Source: UBA2396 sp038042175
GTDB taxonomy: Bacteria; Planctomycetota; Phycisphaerae; Phycisphaerales; UBA1924
Reading direction: 5' to 3'
Assembly: GCA_964358855.1 (NCBI GenBank)
Contig: CAYHQQ010000009.1
Coordinates: forward strand, 1 to 64,000
Length of the DNA: 64,000 nucleotides
A program made the translations under genes and the position numbers. Under the pieces are notes generated by a model. The model did no database searches. It was not told the origin of the DNA and saw only the letters and a program-made list of their open reading frames with translations. This document shows, piece by piece, positions 32,701 through 41,619 of the stretch; the stretch's first letter is position 1; each line of letters opens with the position of its first letter.

Positions 32701-33669
32701 GTAAAGGGGGACGATCTCAAGCGCGGTGGGCGGAAAGTGTGCCCGGAGATCGTCGGCGATCATGCGAATCTCGCGCTCGCCGGGAAGGAAAACGAGAATG
32801 TCGCCCGGGCCTTCGTAAATGAGCTCCTCGACGCTGCGGATCACGCCCTCGTCCAGACGCAGGTCATCGTCAGCCTCGGACTGGGCCGCCAGCGAGCGGT
32901 AGCGGACCTCGACGGGGTAGGTGCGGCCGCTGACCTCGATGACAGGGCAATCGCCAAAGTGGGCGCTGAAGCGTTTGGGGTCGATGGTGGCGGAGGTGAT
33001 GATGAGCTTGAGATCGGGACGCCGTGGCAGGAGCTGGCGGAGGTAGCCCAGCAGGAAGTCGATGTTGAGGGAGCGCTCGTGGGCCTCGTCGATGATGAGC
33101 GTGTCGTAGTGGGCCAGCGGGCGGTCGTGCTGGGTCTCCGTCAGCAGCATGCCGTCGGTCATGACTTTGAGGAAGGTGTCGGGGCTGGTCTTGTCGCCAA
33201 AGCGGACTTTGTAGCCGACGCCCTTGCCCAGGGGAATGTCGAGCTCGTGGGCGATGCGGGCGGCCACCGAGCGTGCGGCGATGCGCCGGGGCTGTGTGTG
33301 CCCGATCATGCCGGTGAGGCCTCGCCCGGCGTCGAGGCAGATCTTGGGGAGCTGGGTCGTCTTGCCCGAGCCGGTCTCGCCGCAGACGACGACGACCTGG
33401 TGGTCGCGGATGGCCTGAGCGATCTCGTCGCGACGCTGGGTGACGGGAAGGTCGGGCGGGTAGGAGGTCCTGGGAAGGGCCTTGGCACGCCGAGCTGCGC
33501 GGTCGACGGCCCGGTCGACCTCGGCAACGACCAAGGGGCCCAGGCGATCGGTGGGTTTGCCGGATTCGAGGGAGGCACGGAGCTCTCGGAGCTGGCGGGC
33601 GATGCGGAAGCGATCGGTGACGAGGCACGACTCGAGGCGGCGGGCGAGTTGGCGGAGGCGGGGATCCAA
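29785..33669 (-). CDS. hrpA: ATP-dependent RNA helicase HrpA
   Basis: A DEAH-box helicase of 1294 residues, the normal size for HrpA. Walker A GETGSGKT (97-104), DEAH (194-197), SAT motif (ITSATIDPKRF), the motif VI region QRSGRCGRLGPG, an OB-fold domain and the long C-terminal DUF3418-type region. HrpA resolves stalled or collided ribosomes and unwinds RNA. The frame is preceded by a stop immediately upstream, so a TTG at 33669 is the first possible start; a slightly later start cannot be excluded. Confidence 0.96.
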   Translation of the reverse strand: MDPRLRQLARRLESCLVTDRFRIARQLRELRASLESGKPTDRLGPLVVAEVDRAVDRAARRAKALPRTSYPPDLPVTQRRDEIAQAIRDHQVVVVCGETGSGKTTQLPKICLDAGRGLTGMIGHTQPRRIAARSVAARIAHELDIPLGKGVGYKVRFGDKTSPDTFLKVMTDGMLLTETQHDRPLAHYDTLIIDEAHERSLNIDFLLGYLRQLLPRRPDLKLIITSATIDPKRFSAHFGDCPVIEVSGRTYPVEVRYRSLAAQSEADDDLRLDEGVIRSVEELIYEGPGDILVFLPGEREIRMIADDLRAHFPPTALEIVPLYARLSAAEQERVFANHTTRRVVLSTNVAETSLTVPGIRSVIDAGLARISRYSTGTKVQRLPVEAISKASANQRSGRCGRLGPGIAVRLYSQSDFDGRDAFTDPEIQRTNLASVILQMIALGLGNPENFPFLDPPDGRQIRDGYDTLRELGAMDDENKLTPLGHKLAKLPVDPRIARMILAGHDEHCLAELLVIASALSVEDPRDRPMEMADKADEAHAQFDDPDSDFIGLLNLWREFRRLEAELSSGKLRKWCHQNFINWMKVREWSSTHEQLSRLATTLDLKANTLPAEKDAVHRAMLTGLLCNLGKKHEEGGYTGCRNTRFHIFPGSSLFRKGPQFVMAAELVQTTKLYAREVARIDPAWVERLAAHLIKRTHTEPHWDKDAGQVFAYEKVTLLGLELVSRRRVHFGPIDPPAAREIFIQLALVDEQLVSPAPFWRHNRDLVTYLKNLSERARRADIAVDPRLVFEFYDKRLPPDIYSTVSLDMWRKHAERASAKVLFMSEADLTPKAAHEISPDQFPDKLETFGTRLNLQYKYDTTKPDDGVTITVPLQTLHQLDPQTLEWLIPGLLPAKVAALLDTLPKALRKDLGDTQALAVKVAASIPFGKGPLLDAVINSVRTLARINIPRDAMRLDGVPRHLRFLIRVVDDKGELVGSDRDLYTLLKEHGDRARQSFVNAAGKTLSKDRITDWNFGELPERVNLPQGKTILAGYPALVDRRTHASLEVLESPRAAAEANRAGIRRLFILAARDELDHALRLVSELNRMATLYATLGSAAELKDELTSIVADRVFMSGADTLPRNREQFVARLRDRWNTIRDAVFEAGDIVSKVLALHQQLQFRLAGQVPPAWAAAAADIRLQLVLLVHKGSLAATPYEHLKDLPRYLQSAVVRLGKLQTSGVDRDARFMGEMASLWRNYLLRLDARNKTGRPDPGLDDFKWLLEELRVSLFTQELGTPVPVSVKRLERAWAELV

Positions 33670-33688
33670 GGGGGAAGATTAGGACTGA

Positions 33689-33810
33689 GTGAACAGGACT
33701 GAGGACTGAGCAGGAGTAAGGCGGAAGGCGGAACTTGAAGGCTGAATTGACTCAGCCTTCAGTTTCCGCTTTCCGCCTTCTGCCTTTCCTCAGTCCTCAG
33801 TCCTGTTCAC
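33689..33810. repeat. Large inverted repeat of GGACTGAGGACTGAG / AAGGCGGAAGGCGGA words
   Basis: Arms 33689-33710 and 33789-33810 are 22-bp perfect complements; the interior is a further near-palindrome (AGGCGGAAGGCGGAAnnTGAAGGCTGA with its complement), so about 120 nt could fold into one hairpin. It lies between the divergent hrpA and the small membrane protein gene and shares its words with 3984-4215. Confidence 0.85.
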
Positions 33811-33881
33811 ACTCTTCCGGTCCCACCCGGAGCCGGTGGGGTTGGTACACTGGAGGCGATCCAACACCGGAGGCAGATGGC

Positions 33882-34478
33882 ATGAGCGACCAAAACACAT
33901 CGATGGAGCCGCAGGGCGCGTTCGAAGAGGTTTATGTGGACGTGCCGCAGTGGCCCAAAGCGATCGGGATCGTGAGCATCATCTGGGCCGGAATCGGGCT
34001 CACGTGCCTTGGGTGCGGCGTGATTGGCATGACCGTCGGACAGAACCTCATGACCGAAGAGATGCGGGCGCAGAGTCCGCCGATGACGTTCGGATTGATG
34101 CAGATGATTGTGATGGGGCTGGGCGGGGTCAACGCCCTGCTGCTTCTCGTGGCCGGCATCATGACGCTGCGGCGAATGGGCGTCGGACGCTGGCTGCATC
34201 TGGCGTACGCCCTGGCGTCGTTGCCGCTGTTTGCCGTGGGCATGTGGTACACGCTGCAGCAGCAGGACGAGCAGAAGCAGTGGTATCTTGAGCATCCCGA
34301 GAGCCCCGGCGCCAAGATGATGTCGGGCTCGGGCGGATCGTTGCAGTTGCTGCTGCTCGTGCTGCAGATCGTGCTCAGCCTGGGGTACCCGGTCTTTCTC
34401 CTGATCTGGTTCGGGCTGGTCAAGAGGTCGACCGCGAGCATGACGGGGTTTGCCGACGAGGGCACTGAGGCTCGGTAG
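33882..34478 (+). CDS. Small multi-pass membrane protein, function unknown
   Basis: A 198-residue protein with four hydrophobic helices (about 28-50, 75-97, 105-125, 155-180), Met/Leu-rich, with a short acidic cytoplasmic start and the tail GLVKRSTASMTGF. The ATG at 33882 is preceded by GGAGGCAGATGGC (a GGAGG about 9 nt away). I do not recognise the family; it has the general look of a planctomycete membrane protein annotated as hypothetical. It diverges from hrpA. Confidence 0.7.
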   Translation: MSDQNTSMEPQGAFEEVYVDVPQWPKAIGIVSIIWAGIGLTCLGCGVIGMTVGQNLMTEEMRAQSPPMTFGLMQMIVMGLGGVNALLLLVAGIMTLRRMGVGRWLHLAYALASLPLFAVGMWYTLQQQDEQKQWYLEHPESPGAKMMSGSGGSLQLLLLVLQIVLSLGYPVFLLIWFGLVKRSTASMTGFADEGTEAR

Positions 34479-34534
34479 GCTCACCGGGGCGTTTTGGGGG
34501 GCTGTTGACCGAACGGACATTTCTGGTGTGGTCT

Positions 34535-34554
34535 CGCGCAGAAATTCCTGCGCG
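34535..34554 (+). other. Small perfect hairpin
   Basis: CGCGCAG/CTGCGCG stem of 7 bp with loop AAATTC, 57 bp after the membrane protein gene. No T-run; it may end that transcript or form part of the leader of the next gene. Confidence 0.35.
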
Positions 34555-34634
34555 CTGTTCGAGAATGCGCGCGGTTTTGGAACGCGCTCGGGTACACTTG
34601 TGCTGGTCGTGTTCAACACCAAAAGGAGTCTCCT

Positions 34635-36068
34635 ATGCGTTCGAGCTTTGTTCTATCCATCTGTGCCGCGGCGGGAATGGCTTGCGCAGTGCACGCGCAG
34701 CCCGCGAATGACCACTGTGATTCGGCGGAAATCATCAGCGGCACCGGCGGGTTTGGCCTCGACAGCACCGGCGCCGACACCGACGGTGCCGCCGACACGT
34801 GCGCGACGGGAAACATCTACCAGGACGTCTGGTTCCAGTGGACGGCCCTGGCGACCGAGGTCGTGACGTTCAGCCTTTGTGATTCCACCGGCAACGACAC
34901 AGTGATCGCGGTCTACGACGGGGCGGGTTGCCCGGCGGGCGGGCCCGTGGCCTGCAACGACGATTCGTGCGAGTTCCAGAGCCGCCTGTCGTTGTCGGTG
35001 AACTCCGGGCAGACGTACATGATCCGCGTCGGGTCGTATTCCGAAGGGGACACGATGTCCGCCACGTTGGCCATTTCCGGCACGCTTCCTCCGCCCGCCA
35101 ACGACCACTGTGATTCGCCAAACGTGATCGACGGGTTCGGGACCTTCCCAGTGAGCACCGACGGCACCGACACCGACGGGGCGGCCGACACCTGCGGGGC
35201 GGGGACGATCTACCAGGACGTCTGGTTCGAGTGGACCGCGGCGGCCTCGGGGAACGTGCAGCTCGAACTGTGCGGCTCCACGAGCAACGACACCACGATG
35301 GCCGTCTACGACGGCGCGGGATGCCCCGGCGGTGCGCCCGTCGTGTGCAACGACGACTCGTGCGGCCTCCAGAGCAAGCTGAATTTCGCTGTCTCGTCGG
35401 GCTCGACGTACATGATCCGCGTTGGATCGTACTACGAGGGCAACACCATGAACGCGACGCTGGCGATCCAGAACTACGTCCCGGGCGTCGTCGCGGGCCC
35501 GATCGTGAGCCCGGTGAACGGGAACACGTACTACATGCTCGAGGCGTCGAGCTGGACGGCGGGCGAGGCCTCGGCGGTGGCCATGGGCGGACACCTGGCC
35601 ACCGTGCGCAGCGAGGATGAGAACAACTGGCTCTTCAACGACCTGATGAAGTTCGACGGGTATCAGTTCCGGCGCGGCTGGATCGGGATCAACGACCAGG
35701 AGTTCCTCAACTCGTACGTGTGGACCAGCGGCGAGCCGGTCTCCTACACGAACTGGGGCGGCGGGGAGCCCAACCACGCCAACGGCACCGAGTTCTACGG
35801 GCAGATCCCGTGGTACGCCACGGGCTGGAACGACAACAGCGATCTCCCCGGCGACGACCCCTGCTATCCCCTCGTTGAGATCATCACGGTCACCGGCTGC
35901 CCGGCGGACTTCGACGGCGACGGCACCGTCGACTTCTTCGACTACGACGCCTTCGTCGTCTGCTTCGAGGACCCCGACTGCACCAACGCCGACTTCGACG
36001 GCGACGGCACCGTCGACTTCTTCGACTACGACGCCTTCGTGGTCGCCTTCGAGACCCCCTGCCCCTGA
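34635..36068 (+). CDS. C-type lectin-like GC-dockerin secreted protein
   Basis: A 477-residue protein. Signal peptide to about residue 21 (ACAVHAQ); two tandem beta-sandwich repeats of about 110 residues each (PANDHCDSA... and PANDHCDSP...), both with DVWFxWTA and AVYDGAGCP, reminiscent of PPC-type domains; then a C-type lectin-like domain (about 290-415; GHLATVRSEDENNWL, GWIGINDQE, WTSGEPVSYTNWGGGEPN) and the double EF-hand tail, which here ends in Thr-Pro-Cys-Pro instead of Gly-Cys. AAAGGAG lies 6-7 nt before the ATG. Probably a calcium-dependent surface or secreted sugar-binding protein. A strong terminator follows. Confidence 0.88.
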   Translation: MRSSFVLSICAAAGMACAVHAQPANDHCDSAEIISGTGGFGLDSTGADTDGAADTCATGNIYQDVWFQWTALATEVVTFSLCDSTGNDTVIAVYDGAGCPAGGPVACNDDSCEFQSRLSLSVNSGQTYMIRVGSYSEGDTMSATLAISGTLPPPANDHCDSPNVIDGFGTFPVSTDGTDTDGAADTCGAGTIYQDVWFEWTAAASGNVQLELCGSTSNDTTMAVYDGAGCPGGAPVVCNDDSCGLQSKLNFAVSSGSTYMIRVGSYYEGNTMNATLAIQNYVPGVVAGPIVSPVNGNTYYMLEASSWTAGEASAVAMGGHLATVRSEDENNWLFNDLMKFDGYQFRRGWIGINDQEFLNSYVWTSGEPVSYTNWGGGEPNHANGTEFYGQIPWYATGWNDNSDLPGDDPCYPLVEIITVTGCPADFDGDGTVDFFDYDAFVVCFEDPDCTNADFDGDGTVDFFDYDAFVVAFETPCP

Positions 36069-36135
36069 TGGGTGCACGCGGCTGACTTGCCGCGGCGCAG
36101 CGACCTGGAAGCAGGTGCAAACACGATGGATTCCG

Positions 36136-36168
36136 CCGCCCGCGTCGAGAGACGCGGGCGGTTCTTTT
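36136..36168 (+). terminator. Rho-independent terminator after the lectin-like gene
   Basis: Perfect 11-bp stem CCGCCCGCGTC/GACGCGGGCGG with GAGA tetraloop and the T-rich tract TTCTTTT. Confidence 0.95.
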
Positions 36169-36238
36169 CGTCAGGTGCCTCGGAAGAGATCGACGATCCG
36201 GATCTCGCTCCCGTCGTTCGTGGCTCAAGGCCTTGAAT

Positions 36239-37735
36239 TCACGCCAGCAGCGGCGTGAGGATGTTGCCCGAGACGTCCGTGAGTCGGAAGTCGCGACCTT
36301 GCTCGCGGAAGGTCAGCTTCCTGTGGTCCACGCCCAGGAGGTGCAGCAGCGTCGCGTGCAGGTCGTGCACTTCGACGGGGTTCTCGGCGATGTTGTAGCT
36401 GAAGTCGTCGGTCTTGCCGTAGCTGATGCCGGGTTTCACGCCCCCGCCCGCGAGCCACACCGTGAAGCAGCGCGGGTGGTGGTCACGCCCGTAGTTGGCC
36501 TCGGTGAGCGTGCCCTGGCTGTAAACCGTGCGCCCAAACTCACCCGCCCACAGCACCAGCGTCTCATCAAGCAGCCCGCGACGCTTGAGGTCCTTGAGCA
36601 ACGCGGCCTGCGGCTGATCGACGGCCTTGGTCTGTGCCGTGATCTGCGTGGGAAGGTTGTCGTGAGCGTCCCAGCCGCGCATGTAGAGCTGGATGAATCG
36701 CACGCCGCGCTCGGCCAAGCGCCGGGCCAGGAGACAATTGGCGGCGAAGCTGCCGGGTTTGGTCACGTCGGGGCCGTACATGTCGAGCGTCGCCTGATCC
36801 TCGTCTGAGAAATCGGTGAGCTCGGGCACGGACAACTCCATGAGGTAGGCCATCTCGGCCTGGGCGATGCGGGCCCGCACCTCGGGGTCCAGCGACTCGT
36901 CGAACTCCTCGTCGTTGAGCTTGGTGACCAGGTCGAGCATGGTCCGCCGATCGTCGCGCGAGACGCCGTCGGGGTTCTTGAGGTACATGACAGCGTTCTC
37001 GCCCGCCCTGATCTTGCATCCCTGGTGTTCGCTGGGAAGGAACCCGCTCCCCCAGAACCGAGCCGAAAGGGCCTGCATATTGCCCAGCCCCTGCGTGATC
37101 ATGACAACAAATGAGGGCAGGTTGGCGTTGGCCGAACCCAGTCCATAAGAACACCACGAGCCAAAGCACGGGCGTCCGGGCTGCTGGTTTCCGGTCTGGA
37201 AGAAGGTGATTCCCGGCTCATGGTTGATGGCCTCGGTCTTCATCGAGTGGATGAAGCAGATCTCCTTGGCCATGGCGGCGGTGTGGGGGATGAGCTCGCT
37301 GAGCCACACGCCGTCCTGGTTGTTGGCGTGGCGGGAGAACTTGAAGAGGGAGGGGGCGACGGGGAAGCGTGTCTGCCCGCTGGTCATGCCCGTGAGCCGC
37401 TGGCCCTGGCGGATCGAGTCTGGGAGATCCTGGTTGAAGCGGTGGCGCAGGCCGGGCTTGTAGTCGTAGAGATCGAGCTGGCTGGGAGCGCCCTCCATGT
37501 GCATGTAGATGACACGCTTGGCCTTGGGAGCCAGGTTGAGCGCGGGGCGCGTGGAACCCAGCCCCGCGATCGTGTCGCCCGGTGAGACGCCCGCGAGCGG
37601 TTCGCCCGCGCGAATGATCGAGGCCAGGGCCGCGGCGCCGAAACCGGCCCCGATCGACGTGCCCACCGCCTTGCCGACTTTGCCGAAGAAACGCCGGCGG
37701 GTGAGATTCAGAAGATGTTCTTCAAGGGCATCCAT
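36239..37735 (-). CDS. DUF1501 domain protein, Tat-type signal
   Basis: A 498-residue member of the sulfatase-like DUF1501 family, abundant in planctomycetes. N-terminal twin-arginine motif TRRRFFGK (12-19) followed by a hydrophobic stretch, so export folded via Tat is expected. Family landmarks: HMEGAPSQLDLYDYKPGL, MTSGQTRFPV, HEPGITFFQTGN and WAGEFGRT near the C-terminal metal-site region. The upstream gene on the same strand is the PSD1 protein with which DUF1501 genes are nearly always paired; the 24-bp inverted repeat lies between them. Substrate unknown; a role in polymer degradation with its partner is a common inference. Confidence 0.92.
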   Translation of the reverse strand: MDALEEHLLNLTRRRFFGKVGKAVGTSIGAGFGAAALASIIRAGEPLAGVSPGDTIAGLGSTRPALNLAPKAKRVIYMHMEGAPSQLDLYDYKPGLRHRFNQDLPDSIRQGQRLTGMTSGQTRFPVAPSLFKFSRHANNQDGVWLSELIPHTAAMAKEICFIHSMKTEAINHEPGITFFQTGNQQPGRPCFGSWCSYGLGSANANLPSFVVMITQGLGNMQALSARFWGSGFLPSEHQGCKIRAGENAVMYLKNPDGVSRDDRRTMLDLVTKLNDEEFDESLDPEVRARIAQAEMAYLMELSVPELTDFSDEDQATLDMYGPDVTKPGSFAANCLLARRLAERGVRFIQLYMRGWDAHDNLPTQITAQTKAVDQPQAALLKDLKRRGLLDETLVLWAGEFGRTVYSQGTLTEANYGRDHHPRCFTVWLAGGGVKPGISYGKTDDFSYNIAENPVEVHDLHATLLHLLGVDHRKLTFREQGRDFRLTDVSGNILTPLLA

Positions 37736-37755
37736 GGGAGCTTCCGGTCCGAGGG

Positions 37756-37821
37756 TGGCACCGCTCTCCAGAGCGGTGCTTCAGGCATTCGGAATCCACC
37801 GCTCTGGAGAGCGGTGCCACC
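37756..37821. repeat. 24-bp perfect inverted repeat, each arm itself palindromic
   Basis: Arms 37756-37779 and 37798-37821, built on GGCACCGCTCTCCAGAGCGG, are perfect complements; each arm contains the palindrome ACCGCTCTnnAGAGCGGT. It lies in the spacer between the PSD1 and DUF1501 genes. Confidence 0.9.
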
Positions 37822-37830
37822 TGGCACGGA

Positions 37831-40800
37831 TCAATCTTTCACGATGGCGACGTCGGCGGAGAGGACGGCGTTGGCAAGCATCGTCCACGAGGCGAGCTCG
37901 GCCGGATCGAAGTAATCGGGCGGCGGACTGTCGCCGACCATGAGCATCTTTGACGCGTCGGTCGGGGCGGCCTTGTAGCGCTCGCGGAAGGTCGCGAGCG
38001 TCGAGAGGAGCGTGGCGCGGGTCGCCGGCGTGAGTGTCCGTCCGGTGCACCGTTGGAAAAGCTCGTCCACCATCACCTCGTCGGTGCTGCCCAGGGGTGA
38101 GCCGTGGAGCAGCACACGAAGTGCGAGCATGCGGGCGGCCTCGACGAACTGCTCGTCGTTCCAGAGCGTCAGCGCCTGAAGGGGCGTGTTGGTCGTGAGC
38201 CGTCGGATCGTGCAGTACTCGCGCGTGGGCGAGTCGAGCGTGAGCATCGAAGGCGGCGGCGACGCCCGCTTCCAGTAGGTGTACATGCTGCGCCGGTACA
38301 GGTCGTTGCCCTTGCCGCGCTCGTAGACGCGGGTGTTGGACTGCGGCATCGCCACCTCTTCCCAGATCCCCGGCGGCTGATACGGCTTGACGCTCGGGCC
38401 GCCGAGCTGCTCGACGAGCAGCCCCGAAACATAGAGGGCCTGATCGCGGAGCTGTTCGGCCGAGAGGCGCTGACGCGGATAGAACGAGATGAGCCTGTTC
38501 GCCGGGTCGATCTTGAGCGCGTCGGGGCGGAGGCGGGATGACTGGCGGTAGGTCGAGCTGGTCACGATCGCCCGGACGAAGCGCCGCACGTCCCAGCCCG
38601 ACTCGCGGAAATCGATCGCAAGGAAGTCCAGAAGCTCGGGATGGCTGGGCCACTCGCCCTGCATGCCGAAGTCCTCGGTGGTGCGGACCAGACCCTTGCC
38701 CATGAACTGTTCCCACAGCCGGTTGACCGTGACGCGTGCGAGCAGCGGGTTCTGCTCGCTCACGAGCCATCGGGCCAGGCCCAGCCGGTCCTTGGGGGCG
38801 TCTTGAGAAAGCGAGCCCAGGAACCTGGGCACGCCCCGCTGGACAGGGCGGGTCTTGTCGGGGTGGTCGTACTGGCCGCGCGTCATCACAAATGTGTCGC
38901 GGGGCTTTGGCATTTCCTTCATGACCATGGTGACTGGAACCATGGCCAGCGCCTGGGCGATCTGGGTGTCGGTCTGGGCGATGCTCTTGGTCAGCTCGGC
39001 GTAGCGCGGGCTGAAGCGCAGTCGCCAAGCGTTGTCGACATCCTTCCGGCGCGCGGCGGTGAGGGTGGGTTCCGGCAACAGAGCGCCCGCGAGGGGGCCC
39101 GAAAGCACTTCGGCGCGTGGAAGGTCCCGATGGAAAACGCCCGCGGGCCCGCCCGTGTTGACGATCTTGAGCATGACGGTGTTGAGGCCCGCCGCGAGCT
39201 CAATAGTCGCCTTGTCGGAGTCAGGGATGATGCCGCGCTCGATGTTGTTCTTGTACTGCTCCACGCCGTTGACAAAGACTCGCAGGCCGTCGTCGCTGCC
39301 GAGGGAGAGATCGAGCTTGCGAGCGGTGGGGGAGTAGACGCGGTGGGCGACGTAGTGGACGTTGAGCCCGCCGGCGAGTGCGGCGGCCCGGCCGTCCTTC
39401 ACGCCGTCGTTGTACGCCCACTTTCGCGCGACCGTCTTGTCCGGACCTTCCTTCGCTTCGTAGTCCTTGGCGAGGTCGATGACCTTGTCGATCTCGGGGC
39501 CGAAGGTCTGGTCAAAGATCGTGGCCCGATCGTTGCCCGGGAACGGGCCGATGGTGTACCAGCTGCCGGCGCCCTCGGGGAGGAACGCCAGCCCCGCATC
39601 GGCGATGGTGCCCACGCCCAGGCGCACGCGTCCGAAGACATGGAAGTCGTAACGCGTGTCGTACTCGAGGGTGACCTTGAGCTGCGTGCCGCCCTCGTAA
39701 CCAAAGGGCTCGTTGGCCAGGAAAAGGGCGGTGCGCCCGCCCTCAAGGTTGTGCCCGTCGACCGCCCAGCCCTCGCCGGTGTCGGTGATGGTGTTGACGA
39801 CCTTGAAGTCGCCGTTGGTCTGCTCGAAATCGGCCCACGCCCATCCGAAGGTGATGTCCCTTGACTGCGTGGGGTCCTTGATCGACGTGGCGTGCACGCG
39901 CATCCGCGAGAGCACCGCGTTGCCATTGGGCGCACGCCCCACGCGTCCCGCCCCAAGCGATGGGTCGGCCAGCGCGTCGAGTGAGAGCAGACGCAGGCCC
40001 GTGCCCTCCGTCTTGATCGTGATGATGTGGTGGTCCTGCTTGGGGTTGTCGCCCGAAGCCAGAACCGACGCGTCGGGCTGCACAGTCAGCTTGGCGCCCT
40101 TGGTGGATTCCGCGGAAACAACCTCCGACGCGGCCCAGGAAACGCCCGTGTCCTTGAGGATCTTGGGGATGAACGTGTCGCGCTGGGCCTGCTCCTCGGG
40201 CGATGGAGTCTCGCGATCGGCCTTGAGCTTCTCAAGCTCGGCCCGAAGCTCGGTCAGCCGGGCGTCGATCTCGGGACTCGGGACCGCCATGAACGGCTCC
40301 AGCGCCCGCTTGTTGTCTGGGATCTGCGAGTAAATGCCGGGCTCTTCGATCGAGTTGAAGAACGCGATCATCGAGTAGAAGTCGTCGGCCGTGACGGGAT
40401 CGAACTTGTGATCGTGACACCGGGCGCACCCGACAGTGAGACCCAGGAAGACCGAGCCGGTCGTCGACACGCGGTCGACCGCGTACTCCAGGCGGTACTC
40501 CTCGTCGATCGCGCCGCCCTCGTCGCTGGTCACGTGACAGCGGTGGAAGCCGCTTGCGACCTTCTGGGCCACCGTCGCGTTTGGAAGCAGATCGCCCGCG
40601 AGCTGCTCGATCACAAAGCGATCGAAGGGCATGTTCTCGCGATAAGCGCCCAGCACCCAGTCGCGATAAGGCCAGATGGATCGCCCGGCATCCATGTGAA
40701 TGCCGCTCGTATCGGCGTAGCGGGCCTGGTCGAGCCACGGCACGGCCATGCGCTCGGCGTACCGCGTGCGGTAGGGTTCCTCCGTGAGAAGGCGATCGAC

Positions 40801-41511
40801 CTGGCGCTCATAGGCGGTTGGCCCCTGCGGGCCCTTGGAGTCGGCCTCAAAGGCCGCAACCTCGCCGGGCGTGGGCGGAAGGCCCGTGAGATCGAGGAAG
40901 AGGCGACGCAGGAGCGTGACGCGATCGGCCTCGGGGCTCGGCGCGAGGTTGCTCGACTCCAGGCCGCTGAGGATGTAGCGGTCGATGGGGCCCTTGGCCC
41001 ACGAATCCTGCTTGACGGCCGGCGGATCGGTGTTCTTTGGCGCGACGAAGGACCAGTGCGGCTCGTACTCGGCGCCCTCCTCGATCCAGCGCTTGACGAT
41101 CGCCAGTTCGTCGCTCGAGAGCGGCTTCTTGTTGCTCGTGCGCGGGGGCATCGACTCCGCGGCGTCGTGGGAGGTGAGGCGCTGCCACAACTCGCTCTTG
41201 CCCGGTTCGCCCGGGACGATCGCGGCGCGGGGCTTGCCCTTGCCTTCGCGCTGGGCGACGGCCACCTCGCGGAGATCGAGGCGCAGGTCGGCCTGCCGCT
41301 TGCCCGGATCGACGCCATGACACAGGAAGCACCGGTCCGAGAGGATGGGACGCACGTCGCGGTCGTACCTGATCGGCGACAGAGCGCCTGGGGGACGATC
41401 CAGGGGCGCGGCGGCCAGGGTGGCGGAGGGAGCGCCCCCGCCCAAGAGGATCGCGCCACCCGCGACCGCGAAAGCGGATGCCAGAGCTGCCAGATACCAG
41501 CGTTCGATCAT
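37831..41511 (-). CDS. Planctomycete PSD1 protein (cytochrome-type PSCyt1, DUF1549, DUF1553)
   Basis: A 1226-residue exported protein. After a signal or anchor helix (7-35) comes a PSCyt1-type haem-binding domain with CFLCH (61-65) and a methionine-containing SMPPRTSNKK segment, then DUF1549 (PSCyt2) with LFLDLTGLPPTPGE and YADTSGIH, including a second CARCHDHKFDP motif, a beta-rich middle and DUF1553 (PSD1) with VNRLWEQFMGKGLV near the end. The ATG at 41511 is used; the open frame beyond it to 41931 is antisense to fabI. It forms a pair with the DUF1501 gene downstream. Thought to act in extracellular oxidative breakdown of complex polymers; the substrate here cannot be read. Confidence 0.95.
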   Translation of the reverse strand: MIERWYLAALASAFAVAGGAILLGGGAPSATLAAAPLDRPPGALSPIRYDRDVRPILSDRCFLCHGVDPGKRQADLRLDLREVAVAQREGKGKPRAAIVPGEPGKSELWQRLTSHDAAESMPPRTSNKKPLSSDELAIVKRWIEEGAEYEPHWSFVAPKNTDPPAVKQDSWAKGPIDRYILSGLESSNLAPSPEADRVTLLRRLFLDLTGLPPTPGEVAAFEADSKGPQGPTAYERQVDRLLTEEPYRTRYAERMAVPWLDQARYADTSGIHMDAGRSIWPYRDWVLGAYRENMPFDRFVIEQLAGDLLPNATVAQKVASGFHRCHVTSDEGGAIDEEYRLEYAVDRVSTTGSVFLGLTVGCARCHDHKFDPVTADDFYSMIAFFNSIEEPGIYSQIPDNKRALEPFMAVPSPEIDARLTELRAELEKLKADRETPSPEEQAQRDTFIPKILKDTGVSWAASEVVSAESTKGAKLTVQPDASVLASGDNPKQDHHIITIKTEGTGLRLLSLDALADPSLGAGRVGRAPNGNAVLSRMRVHATSIKDPTQSRDITFGWAWADFEQTNGDFKVVNTITDTGEGWAVDGHNLEGGRTALFLANEPFGYEGGTQLKVTLEYDTRYDFHVFGRVRLGVGTIADAGLAFLPEGAGSWYTIGPFPGNDRATIFDQTFGPEIDKVIDLAKDYEAKEGPDKTVARKWAYNDGVKDGRAAALAGGLNVHYVAHRVYSPTARKLDLSLGSDDGLRVFVNGVEQYKNNIERGIIPDSDKATIELAAGLNTVMLKIVNTGGPAGVFHRDLPRAEVLSGPLAGALLPEPTLTAARRKDVDNAWRLRFSPRYAELTKSIAQTDTQIAQALAMVPVTMVMKEMPKPRDTFVMTRGQYDHPDKTRPVQRGVPRFLGSLSQDAPKDRLGLARWLVSEQNPLLARVTVNRLWEQFMGKGLVRTTEDFGMQGEWPSHPELLDFLAIDFRESGWDVRRFVRAIVTSSTYRQSSRLRPDALKIDPANRLISFYPRQRLSAEQLRDQALYVSGLLVEQLGGPSVKPYQPPGIWEEVAMPQSNTRVYERGKGNDLYRRSMYTYWKRASPPPSMLTLDSPTREYCTIRRLTTNTPLQALTLWNDEQFVEAARMLALRVLLHGSPLGSTDEVMVDELFQRCTGRTLTPATRATLLSTLATFRERYKAAPTDASKMLMVGDSPPPDYFDPAELASWTMLANAVLSADVAIVKD

Positions 41512-41619
41512 GACGGAGAGTGTAACAGATATCAGGTCGTGCTCCAACAGACAAAGGCGGAGGAATGAGCCCCATACCGGGCTAGACTGGCGGTACGATC
41601 GGACAAAGGAGCTTCTGGT

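Noticed and set aside
32149..33702. Long plus-strand frame opposite hrpA
   Set aside because: Antisense to helicase motifs that are all in place; no recognisable domain or start signal.
40027..41568. Plus-strand frames opposite the PSD1 gene
   Set aside because: Shadows of the PSD1 reading frame with repeated Ala/Arg/Leu/Gly composition.
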